Shown here one piece after another: positions 1-12,600 of a stretch of DNA of 64,000 nucleotides; positions within the stretch are counted from its first letter, which is position 1, and every line of letters begins with the position of its first letter. A program made the translations under genes and the position numbers. The stretch lies in the NCBI RefSeq assembly GCF_033807575.1, contig NC_084711.1, positions 12,400,001-12,464,000 of the forward strand, given 5' to 3'. The notes under the pieces were generated by a model. It was not told where the DNA came from. It was given only the letters and a program-made list of their open reading frames with translations, and made no database searches. The DNA comes from Cydia pomonella (Eukaryota > Arthropoda > Insecta > Lepidoptera > Tortricidae).

Positions 1-199
1 CACTTTTTTGGTCAACCTATGCAACGGTAATTAATGATGGTAAAGACTAATTACATATAGTTCCATGTCATATCGACATTTATCATTACTAAGTATTCGG
101 TTGAACATTTAGATCCAGTTAAAACAAATATTAATTAGGTTTGTCGTTAAAAACATTATTGGTATATTTACTCCGTTAACTAAATAATAATAAATAAAT

Positions 200-449
200 A
201 TTATAGGACAATATTACACAAATTGACTAAGTCCCACAGTAAGCTCAATAAGGCTTGTGTTGAGGGTACTAAGACAACGATATATATACTATATAAATAT
301 TTATAAATACTTAAATACATAGAAAACACCCATGACTCAGGAACAAAAATCCATGCTCATCACACGAATAAATGCCCCTACCAGGATTTGAACCCGGGAC
401 CATCAGCTTCGTAGGCAGGGTCACTACCCACTAGGCAAAACTGGTCGTC
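200..449 (-). mobile_element. tRNA-derived SINE, copy 1 (upstream of the first visible Cpr exon)
   Basis: Read on the - strand, the head contains an A-box-like TAGTGGGTAG and a B-box-like GGTTCAAATCC, the internal RNA polymerase III promoter layout of tRNA-derived SINEs. It then runs through a shared body to an AT-rich AAATA-type tail at 181-205. The same unit recurs five more times in this window. The A-box side is slightly eroded ('aggcaaaactggtcgtc' where other copies read 'aggccagaccggtcgtc'). Confidence 0.85.
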
Positions 450-659
450 AAATGTGTCTATGGATATAAATAATATTTTAATAGGTACAGTTGCCACCAT
501 ACACTTATATCAAAGTGGTAAGGGGTTACAAATGTCTGAACATGCCTCTATTGTCAAAGTTAGAATGCATGTTCATATATTTTTGAGTACAGTACAGAAT
601 CACTACCAGCTACAGAGCTAAAATAACAGCAAGCACAACTAAATCAAATTATTTTACAG

Positions 660-3600
660 GCCAGCTGGTACAATTCAAATAACGGAAAATTCTTTCATAA
701 AGAAATTACAAGCTTCAGGAAGAAGCTTAGTAGTATTTTATGGATCTCAAACAGGCACTGGTGAGGAATTCGCTGGTCGTCTGGCTAAAGAGGGCATCCG
801 ATATAAGATGAAGGGAATGGTCGCTGACCCCGAAGAATGTGATATGGTAAGTTGTTAACGCACTTACTGATAAACATTTAATTATAGAAATAGCATATAA
901 TAAAGACAAAGGATTCATAGTCAAGAGAAACTACACTACATTTAATAATGTAGGCAGGCAATCACGAAGTTTGAATCGGAGTTGTGATTTTTAATATTAA
1001 AACCATATAAAAAGGATATCTGCTCTTGTGTTTTTTAGGAAGAGTTAACTAAACTCAAGGAAATACCTAATTCTATGGCTGTGTTTTGTATGGCAACCTA
1101 TGGTGAAGGAGACCCAACAGACAATGCTATGGAGTTTTACGAGTGGCTGAAGAATGGAGACCCTGACCTAACTGGACTAAATTATGCAGTGAGTTCGTGA
1201 CACAATATAATATTTTTTATGAAACTTAAAACTTTCATGTAACTTTGACTTAAATATTATATTATTATGATCACCAATTACTGAATGATGATGTGATGAT
1301 TGATTACTGGATTAGAAATAATAGAAGGTAACTCATAAGCCATTAAAATCAGGTAGGTAGGTTTCATTGTTGGCTGGCAAATATATTTTAGAGGGTTAAC
1401 TAAAGGGCACTGCATCCTTATCAAAATAGGTATCTTCTTGGATGACTTAATTGATATAATCTTTTGAGACAACTGTAGTTTCATTCAGTGAAGCATAGCA
1501 TAGTGCAAGTAACAGTTTTCTTAAAGGTTAACTGGAAGAGATCCCATACATGGATAAACTCGCTTTTGTTTAATTAACTGTAACTGTCTCGTCTCGTCTT
1601 TCTTTGGCTATGTACAATAAAGATACACACAGGTCATCAACATGTGCTAAAAAATAATAAAATCTATGTAAAAACTTACAGGCGCTAAGTAGGTACGTTT
1701 TATAGGTTTCTGTGTGCATCATTGACATATATCTGATGGATGGGCCTTACGAGTACTAAGAATGGTGCTAGTTCAGTGGTGATGCAACCTCGTGATGCGA
1801 ACTCATCAACCAATCGCGTTAGACTGCACGATTGGATCGAATTCGTGTGCATGACACCGCTGTACTGGCCCCATTCTTATTGCCCGTAAGGCCCGTCCCT
1901 AAATATATGTCAATGGTGTGCATACATTATTATGTTATTCTTCCCATACCCATGTCTATGAGTAGACATGGTGTAGAGCATGATATTTGAAAGTTATTAT
2001 CACATTATTACTAAATATATAATGCACCTTCTTCTATTTAGTACTACAGTACTTATACATATTTGCATAAGGAATCTACAAACAAGGTACCTGTGTTATC
2101 TCAATCAAGTACATAACTCGATGTATGTAGATAATCTAGGTACTTACACAATTTAAATAAATAAAGCAAACATGGAAAATCTAAAATGCTTACATTATCT
2201 ATGTTGAGCGTTAGATCTTATTTACGTGATGTTTTCTTACCTGTTGATATACCAGCAATCAGATTTGCAAGGAAAAAATTAAACGTATCATACATACATT
2301 ACTTGCTTAAAAAATACTAACACTTAAAATTAGAGATAAAGAACTTTCGATTTATTTAAATTGAAAACTGTTGAAATTTTCATTAAATTTCGAAACACAC
2401 CACAGATATCAAAATCTTCGGTTTAAAATGTCACCGCGTTTACATTCGCGGCTCGTGGCTCGGCTCGCGGCTCGTCTCGTGTGACTCGTGTCTCGGCCAC
2501 AGCTCGTGAGCTCCTCGAGCTAATGTACATACTCTCGCCCCGTGGTTTGGTTTGCGGCTTGTCTCGTGTCTCGGCCACTGCCCCTAAGCTCGCGAACTTA
2601 TCAATTTTAAACAAGCGGCACGGTATAAGGTTTGTCACCGAATGAAAAGCCGAACGCGAATGTAAACGCAAGCAAGCTCGCGTCCCTCGCCCAGGGCCAT
2701 ACCATAACCGTGAAAATCGAAGTTCGTAAATTGCGGGTATTTTTCTCTGTCACTCCAATTAAGCTGTAATGAGAGTGATAGAAAAAGACGATAGTAATTT
2801 ACGAACTGCGGTATTCGCGGTAGCCGGCAAACCCTCAGTAGTAATCTCTAATCAGTTGTTTACGAACGTACACTGACGTGACATAACGAACGGCTGACGT
2901 CTGACATTAGGTGTCAACGTCAGGCGGATCCGATGTTCAATGTGAAATTCTTGAATCACATTATCATTCGAAAGTAAAATATTCGCTTATTATGAATTAA
3001 ATCTGGTTTTAGTAAAGTGTTAAGACTGTTTATTACATAGAGTATTTTCATTCTTTTCATTATATAAAGTGTTCTCCATAAAATATAGTTTTATATTTAA
3101 ATTATGAGTGTTGTCGTACGGACTTTACCCTTATTCTTTAGAAAAATTATATGCAAAAGGCGCAGTTTATCTCCATGGCTTAAATTACGATATATGGTAT
3201 GATATTTTCCATAATTATACTTCAGAAACGTATAACAAGGTCAACATTACGTCAATGCATAAAGGCTTCCAGTTAATATTAGAAAATGTCTCCTAAGGTC
3301 AATATTACGTTGATGTCAAAGGAATTGGAGTGTTTTAGTTTGTACTTTGTATCTAGCTACTACTGGCTCTGTTTTATCTAAATATGTAGGTTACATTCCA
3401 ACTGAAACAGTTTAGTTCAGCGTTTACATTAATTGTATGTAGTTTAAGTCATTTAGTGTTAATATGGAGGCCCTATTTTAGAGTTCCACTGTCACTAGGA
3501 TCATCTCTAGGTTTGCCGACTCAATGTGTGTCATTTTACATAAACCAATAAATCATCATCAAATTACTTGATTTTTTTTATTATTATTTATTTATTTATG

Positions 3601-6600
3601 TTCGGACTACCCTAAGTTTTAATGTTATCATTTAAATTTAGAAATAATTGTTTGATGTTGTAACTTAATTGCTATAAAAATATAGTTTGCTATAAAAAGT
3701 ATACTAAAGTCGTCACATTTAAATGTTGACTTTTATATATATGTTTTTAGGTGTTTGGTCTGGGCAACAAGACTTACGAGCACTACAATGCAGTAGCTAT
3801 TTATTTAGACAAAAGGTTAGAAGAATTGGGTGGCACTAGAGTCTATGAAGTGGGTTTGGGAGATGATGATGCTAAGTAAGTAATGCCAGGTTTATAATTT
3901 TCATTCTTTTATTATTCTTTTTATTAATGAATTAATGATATAATTATGTTATTTGTAGTATTGAAGATGATTTTATCACATGGAAAGACAAGTTCTGGCC
4001 ATCGGTCTGTGAAATGTTCAATATTGAGAGCACAGGCGAGGAGGAGCTGGTTCGCCAATTCCGCCTAGTGACACATGCTCCCGAGGATCTCACTCCCAAC
4101 AGTGTTTTCACTGGTGAAATTGCTCGGTTACATTCCCTTCAAGTGCAGAGGCCGTAAGTATCTAAAACATGGAAATATACAAAAAAATTGTACAAGGTTC
4201 TTTATCTCGGATAGGTATCCAAGAAAAAAAAAAATGTAATTGTCTAAACTCCATAACATAAATAAAGCTAAGTAGGTACTTAGCTATATTTATGTTATGG
4301 AGTTTAGACTATTACATTTTTCTTTAAGCCATTTAATTCCTTAATAATACATTTCATAATTAAATTAATAAATAATACATTAATACATTAAATAACATCA
4401 AACTAATTTACATGCATTTTCAAATCAGTGATAATTTTATACAATAAGTTTAGTCATTTTTATTATTAAGGACCTCTTGACGAGTAAAGGCCTATTACAT
4501 ATAAGCCTACAAAAGTCTTTACAGTACATATGGTGCTACTTTACCAGACTAGTGTGGTAATTACACACTCACACTTTATGTGCCTATGTTGAAAATTTGA
4601 AGGTTCATGTGAACTGTAAAATGATGTACAATACATGTGTGAATAACCCGAATAGGTACAAGAATTTTCTACTTTTCGCACATGTATAGTAATGTACTTA
4701 CTGTTTATTTTTCAGTCCTTATGATGCTAAGAACCCATTCCTGGCTCAGATCAAGGTGAACAGGGAGTTGCATAAGGGCGGCGACAGGTCATGTCTACAT
4801 GTTGAGCTAGACATCTCTGACTCCAAAATGCGATATGAAGCAGGTATTTATACATTACTCATATAGTTTAAATCAATTAACTAATTCACATGTCAATTAC
4901 AACAGAGAAGCATTGTACAGTCACATTATTAAAATAATTATATTTACTTAAGACTAAATAATTGCTGTTGTACAAGTCCAGTTAAAATATACTTATAGTA
5001 AGATATAGATCTGTTTCTGAACAAATGTTTATTGTCTTGGTTGAAATTATTGATTAATTTACTAATTGAACATTAAATAAAGACTAATTAGACACCCAAC
5101 ATTAAAAACAGCCAGTTACTTTGCCACTAAAGCTCACTTCTCTTTATTTTTTGCTAGAAATCACTTACCCCCTTATTCATAAACGTGTACTAAAGTTACG
5201 AAGCCGCTAATAATCGTTTGTCCCTTTCCGACGTATTGGTATGATGGAAAGGGACAAACGATTATTAGCGGCTTCGTAACTTTAGTACACGTTTATGAAT
5301 AAAGGGGTTCGATTTCCCATGCATATTCATGTGCTACTCTGCAGCGGCGCCACCATAATGAAAATTAGTAAATATGCAGCAGTGTTTAAGTGCATTCTCT
5401 TCGTTTTTGCAGGTGACCATGTGGCTGTATATCCCATTAATGATACTACTTTAGTTGACCAATTAGGAAAATTGACTGATGCCAACCTTGACGAGATATT
5501 CTCTCTCATCAACACTGACCAAGAAAGCAGCAAGAAGCATCCCTTCCCGTGCCCAACCTCGTACAGGACTGCTCTATCTCATTACATTGAGATTACAGCT
5601 CTGCCTAGGACTCACATTCTAAGAGAGCTGGCTGAATATTGCTCTGATGAAGAGGTAAATATATTTTGCTTAACAGTTTTTCTTAAAATAAACCGATTTA
5701 CATTTTAAAAGAATCCAAAACGGTCCTTTGTTTTTTATGTTAATCATTATCTCTGCTGTGTTACTTATCTGCTGCTTCGATCTTTCTTTACAAGTGTTTA
5801 TCTCTAAACAAGTTACTAAGCTTTACCGATAACGTTGTGGACTTTATTTTTCATTGCGCCGAAATTTTCATTTAAGCCCGATGACCTGCTACTTGTTTTA
5901 TAGATGTCTGGTCTGACGCTGGGAGTGGGGGCGGTGGGTGGTCATAAACACTCTTTATTTAGACAACACAACCATTGTTTGGGTTCGTTAAAAGCGCGAA
6001 GAAAAAACAAAGAATTTAAAAGTGTTTATTGCATTTTAATTATCTAATTACAGGACAAGAAGAAACTGTTGTTAATGGCAACAAACTCTCAGGAGGGCAA
6101 GGACTTGTACCAATCATTCGTGGTCGAGGCTTGCAGGAATATCGTGCATATCTTGGAGGACATCAAGTCCTGTAAACCCCCACTAGACCACCTTTGCGAG
6201 TTGCTGCCACGACTCCAGCCTCGATACTACTCCATTTCTTCTAGTCCTAAGGTATCTTTTTTACCGTAAAACTATTTTTAGCTACTTGTAACTTTAATAA
6301 AGAAATTGATATTCCATAGGTATAATATACGTAATTATTAATTAATGAAATTAGGTACGTACGCATAAAGTGCGTAAATAAATAATAATTGGTAATAAAG
6401 TAATCAATCTAGTATTTTTATGAAGAAACTCAATTTTGCTTTTAAATTTTACTGATCGTGAAAACTTAACAGAGGTATGTTTTATTATATGAACTACACC
6501 TACAGTTTCTTAAACGATCACTGGATTTCTAAGTTTAATATCGATACATATTTAAAAGTCATCCGTCTATAGGCGGGTCCACACAGCGCGAGCATACGTG

Positions 6601-9600
6601 CGAGGCAATTCCTCGCGCACAAAAGGGCCAGTGTAAACGTGCCTCTGCCGAGGCGAGGCACTCCGGCGAGGCAAACGCGCGCGCCGCCTTGGCTGAAGCA
6701 CGTCTACACTGGCCGTTTTGTGCGTGAAGAAATTAACTCGAGCGTATGCTCGCTCTGTGTGGACCCGCCTATTGAATAACAGTTACTATGGAAACTATTA
6801 TTTAAAATAAAATACATTATTTAGTTATCTACGATATAAGTCAGTCGGCTCAGACAATCACCTTTTTTATCTTGTCTGGATGATTTGGAACACAATTGCA
6901 TTTCAATGTCATGTTATCAAAGTAATTTCGGGCTAGTCGAAAAGGTCATCTTATAGCTGTACCCTTGGAGGATTTAACAACCGAAGTCACCTTTAAGAGC
7001 GTACCCCTCTGTCGTAAACCTCTGCCATTGATCATATGTATTGTATGGACTGACGTTAATCTGACGTACGTACGTTACGCACCAATAGCCATACCTTTGA
7101 CGTGCCCCTCTCCCGCAAAAATCGGCAGACTGTTTTGTACAGACAATTACAGACAAGGCGACTCCAGTTGTTAAATCCTCCAAGGCTGTACCCGTGCCAC
7201 GGGTTTAATCAATATAATGATCACTTCAAACAATACTTATTAGAAGGTAACTTTGGCTATTATTATATTACTCACTACTCCCAGCACATCGATGCGATTA
7301 GTTGAGTATGTGACATGAGTAAACTCCTCAAGTCTAGTCGAAAGAAAACGTGCAATTAACGTCAAACTTATTTGACGTGCCCCTCTCCCGCAAAAATCGG
7401 CAGACTGTTTTGTACAGACAATTACAGACAAGGCGACTCCAGTTGTTAAATCCTCCAAGGCTGTACCCGTGCCACGGGTTTAATCAATATAATGATCACT
7501 TCAAACAATACTTATTAGAAGGTAACTTTGGCTATTATTATATTACTCACTACTCCCAGCACATCGATGCGATTAGTTGAGTATGTGACATGAGTAAACT
7601 CCTCAAGTCTAGTCGAAAGAAAACGTGCAATTAACGTCAAACTTATTAAAAGAAACGTATTTTTTTGGCAGTATACTGTGTAGGTAAGTCTTACATATTA
7701 GGTCGGTATATATTTATATATTCTGTTAAGAACGCTTCGAACCCGATGTTTTCAGAACCGGACGATACCTACATTTTTTAATGTTTATTTAGGTACCAGT
7801 CGCTTTTCGGTGAAGGTTAACAGCGTATGGAAACCGGATGAATCTCAATGAACGAGGTCTACTTGAATCCCTTCAGGGTTCAAAGATGAAAAATAATTCG
7901 CTTTGATTAAAAAAACTAGTGCCTGTGTCAATTCTCCCTAAGTGACAATCGTGACAAAAGTGCCGGGGCTAGGAAAATGACGATTATCTATTCTGTGTTA
8001 GGGCTGGTTACACCAAATTGTCTGTCACCGTTGAAACACTCGCAAAATTGGACAAAATTCGTAGATCGCTGCTGAGTAGCGTGGATTAATTCAGTTGTCG
8101 TTAACCCTTTGACTGCCAAAAACGTCAACTGACGCGCGCGGTTACAGCCCAATAATGAACAACTTTCGTGCATTCTGACAAGGTTCACGATGACGCGATG
8201 CGCATTTTCGAAACGGGCGTTCAAAGAGTTAAAGCAACTGGCCCTGATAGTTGTAGTATTTGAGGAATTTGTTGTTTTATATAGCTACACCCGGAGACGG
8301 TGCACATCACCGCCGTAGTGGTGAAGTACAAGACGCCGACAGGCCGCCTGAACAAGGGCGTGGCCACCACGTGGCTCGCCGAACACAAGCCTAAGGACGG
8401 GGAGTACCCGCGCGTGCCAGTCTTCATCAGGAAGTCGCAGTTCAGGTAAATTAAATCAATAATAACCTTTCAATTCGTAACAAATTTTTATTAAGAAAAT
8501 GTAGTTGTGTTTTATTAAGTAAATATGTAATGGAATTATGGCAAGAAGTACGGAAATCAGGACGGGATTAGGTATCTATGTTTCGTTATCACATATTCCG
8601 ATATCGAAAATATTTTTTTGACAAATAGATATAAATTTTGCCTTAGTTACCATAGTTTTATTCCTCGTCATTAAAATATAATAAATAAAAGGAATACATG
8701 TTGTTTAAATGAAAAAGCTGATTCTGGTTGTTTGATGAGGTATCATAGACCTTAGTTACCAAAGTATTCCCACTAATGAAAGGATCAGCCACACCCACAC
8801 CTTTGCTTAATACTTAGTCGTTAACGTTCCTGTTTACGCGACAACAAAAACGCAATGCAAAATACACGCTGCATGTAAGCTGTCGAGTTAAGACCAGCCA
8901 AAAGAAATCTGATATCCTTGAGTATTTAGTTTCTTAAATCTTCAATTTATAGCATCATCTAAAAATGTTAATTTCAATATAAACTTTTGCGCAATCAGCA
9001 CATGTGAATTCGCAAATTAGTACTTTTTGTTATGAAATATATATTCATTAGTATAGTATTGACCTTCGCACGATCGTGGCAGCTCCATCCGCGTTACTTA
9101 TCTTATCAGACAATATTAAAAGAAATCATGATCATTTAGTCGTAAAAACATTACTACGTACATGAATACCTATAATCGGCGTTACATGCTCTGATTTTTC
9201 AGTAAATACTGCATTGTTTAATGATTAATGTACGTGAGTTCCCTTAGTTCCTGCAGTCTTTTGTTTTCATTCCAATCACTTTATTTGTATTCAGATACCA
9301 AATGAGACCTACTTAAGAGGGAAGCATACCACGCGATCGCCCATAGAAAAAAGAAAATGTTTTTCCACTTCTAAATATTTTCCATTGTACATGATTTTTT
9401 AACATGTTATTGACACAAGGTTTACCCTTTTTTTTTTTAATTTGCGAAACAATTTTTTTTAAGTAAAACCTTTAAACCTAGAAAATCTTATGCTGAAGCA
9501 ATCGACATCAAAATTAGAGTGATTTGTTAAGATTTAGTTAGTGAAACCGTTTTCTCCTGAAATGAAATTTCATAAAAATATTACCGTTATTTCGTTAGAT

Positions 9601-12600
9601 TCTTAAAACTTTTCTTCCCTCTTAACATAGCTGGTTATTCATTTGAAGCGTGCATGGCTCATAAACAACATTTTAAAACCCGAACCCGAATGATGACATA
9701 ATGTAGATGAAGTGTAAAAAAGTACATTCTTACACAAATTTAATAAGTCCCACGGTAAGCTCAAGACGGATTGTGTTGTGGGTACTCAGACAACGATATA
9801 TACTATATAACATACTAATACTTAAATACATAGAAAACGTTCATGACAGGAAAAAATATCAAATATCTGTACTCATCGCACAAATATATGCCGTTACCGG
9901 GATTCGAACCCAGGACCATCGGCTTCATAGGTAAGGTACTAGTACTACCCACTAGGCCAGACCGGTCGTCGACGATCATAATGAAGAATTTATTGATTTA
10001 ACTAATTTCACTGTGGCACGACAATTACTCAAACGAACCAATAATCAACTGAACCACGATTACGGTGTAACCTACATACATTTGACCTTCAAGAAATACA
10101 TATACATAATATAACACACATAATGTAACACCTCTGGAGTTGCTAACTGTCATCTTACGGTTTTTATCATTTATGTAAAATTACCAGCAACTACAAAAGT
10201 TTAAAGTTCAATGGCGTAACATGTTACTCCGAAGCAAATTTCGAAGTTTGACTTCTCAATGTATGTAGGTATGTCTATCAAGGTAAGTAACACATTTGCG
10301 ACCGCTGTATTTTGTGCACTAAATGGAGTCTACGTGGGTTAATAATGTATTTTGGAGGTTTTTATATTTTAAAGTGGGATTAGAGTGGGATCGATCAAAG
10401 AACTAGTGAAAAAAATGGAGCATCCGACTTTAAAAACAATAATAAAAGTGCATCATAAAAAGTACGTTTTTTGTAGGTGAAAATTGTGCAATTCGTATAC
10501 GTCTTTTATTTCTGTACATGTTATTTTTAAATATGAATAAGAGTATATAACGAGTTTGTTTTTTCAGGCTGCCACTGCAAAGTCAGACCCCAATCCTGAT
10601 GGTGGGCCCGGGCACGGGTCTGGCGCCGTTCCGCGGCTTCCTGCAAGAGCGGGCGCACGCGCGCGAGAGCGGCAAGGAGGTCGGCGACAACATACTCTAC
10701 TTCGGCTGCAGGCATCGCGACCAGGACTACATCTACCAAGAGGTAAGCACTTGTTTCCGTTATAATAACCTTCCAATCCTATCGGCTATATTAGAGTTTT
10801 TTCTAACCTCAAAGTGATAACCTTCTTCTTCCGAAATGCTAGGGTTCCTATGATATCTAATACTGTAACACAATAATATGTAAACGAAACTATAATTCGG
10901 TGCATACTTACGCAGATTTAATTTTGGAGGAAAAAAGTTACCATTACTTTTGAGGTTATACAATTTCTAATCTGAAAAAACGGTTTTTTTTTAAAACAAA
11001 CGGGTTATAGGCACGGTTACTGCACTTCTAACGCATCTTCAGGAGAGAACGAACGCGCAAGCTAACGGCAAAGAGGTTAAAGCGTAAGTAGGTAACGAAG
11101 TTGGGCTTATTTCGAAATTAAAAAACCGGACGAGTGCGAGTCGGACTCGCCCACCGAGGGTTTCGTACATCTTAGTATGTGTTGTTATAGCGGCAACAGA
11201 AATACATCATGTGAAAATTTCAACTAACTATCACGGTTCATGAGATACAGCCTGGTGACAGAAGGAACAAATGTTTTACCCTTTAGGCACGGAACCCTAA
11301 AAATAAAGAACAATGGAATGAGACGTTTTATAGACTTTATAGTAATATTTTACATGGTTATTTTAAGTTGCTATCGCTAGTAACGTACTTAGGTGTCTTT
11401 TATATCTATGATTATAAATATATAGCTACTATTATAAATATGTGGGTAAGTAGTATGTATTTATCTATATACGTATTTATATTGTTGCCTAGTACCCATA
11501 GTACAAGCTTTGCTTAGTTTGGGGTTAGGTCCATATCTGTATGTTATTAGAAGGAATAATTAAATATGTGATTTAACTTACCGCATCCCTACTTTATATA
11601 TAATATTATAAATACGAAAATAACTCTGTCTGTTTGTTACCTCATCACGATTATACCGCTGAACCGATTTAGATGAAATTTGGTATGTTTTATCAGTCAA
11701 CATAAGTTTTTAAGGCAAATAAGAGTGTTTGAGAAAATGAAACATCGATAAATCTGTTATCGATAAGACATTGTACATTGATAATTTAAAAAATGATGTA
11801 TCTTCTACTTCTGGCATAATTATGTAACTCAAGGGCCAAATCCGGCCCACGAGGTGTTCCAATCCGGCCCGCGGACACCCAACGCGACAACTCACGGTCC
11901 GGCCCGTGGGAGGTTGTCAAAAGGATCCCAGGCTCTGGGCGGATTCATTGAGGGTGGAACTGTTCCTAACAGCAGCAACTAGACACCAGACTAGACCATA
12001 TACGTAATAAATGACGCCACTTACAGGATATGCTGCCATAAACCAATGGTCGTCAAGGTCACGACTCCTAATAAATAATATATCGACGCTACAAGTTTTT
12101 CACCAACTAGCGCAAACACCCTCCCCAAGCCCAACCGACTAGGCGTCTGAAATGACTATCAAGTTTGTCTACCGTAAAAAAATATCGGAATGTTTAACCT
12201 TCGAGCTTATACCATTTGAGTTCAATGGATCATGGAGAGTAGTCCGGTTGTTTACACATTACTTACTTATTCCTGTGGCGCGACGACCCGAAGTGGATCT
12301 TGGCCTCGGACACCGAAGCCCGCCATCTCTGTCCAAAGTTTGTTTACACATTATCATATTTATATTACAGGAGCTAGAACAGTGGGCCAAGAACGGTGAC
12401 GTGTCGCTGAACCTGGCTTTCTCGCGCGACCAGCCGCAGAAAGTGTACGTCACGCACCTGCTCGAGAAGAACCTGGAACAGATCTGGGACGTCATCGGCA
12501 AGCGGAACGGACACTTCTACATCTGCGGGTAAGTTCATATGCAGATTTCGGTTTAATTCTCTGTTCCTATCCAAAAGTTAAGGACATTGATTAAACAAAT

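Noticed and set aside
360..450. tRNA-like sequence with A and B boxes
   Set aside because: Not a functional tRNA gene: no anticodon stem or full cloverleaf, and it recurs as the head of a dispersed SINE.
10527..10776. Several Ala/Arg-rich frames on both strands around 10.6 kb
   Set aside because: They are shadows of the GC-rich Cpr exon 10568-10742, whose own frame carries GPGTGLAPFRGF.
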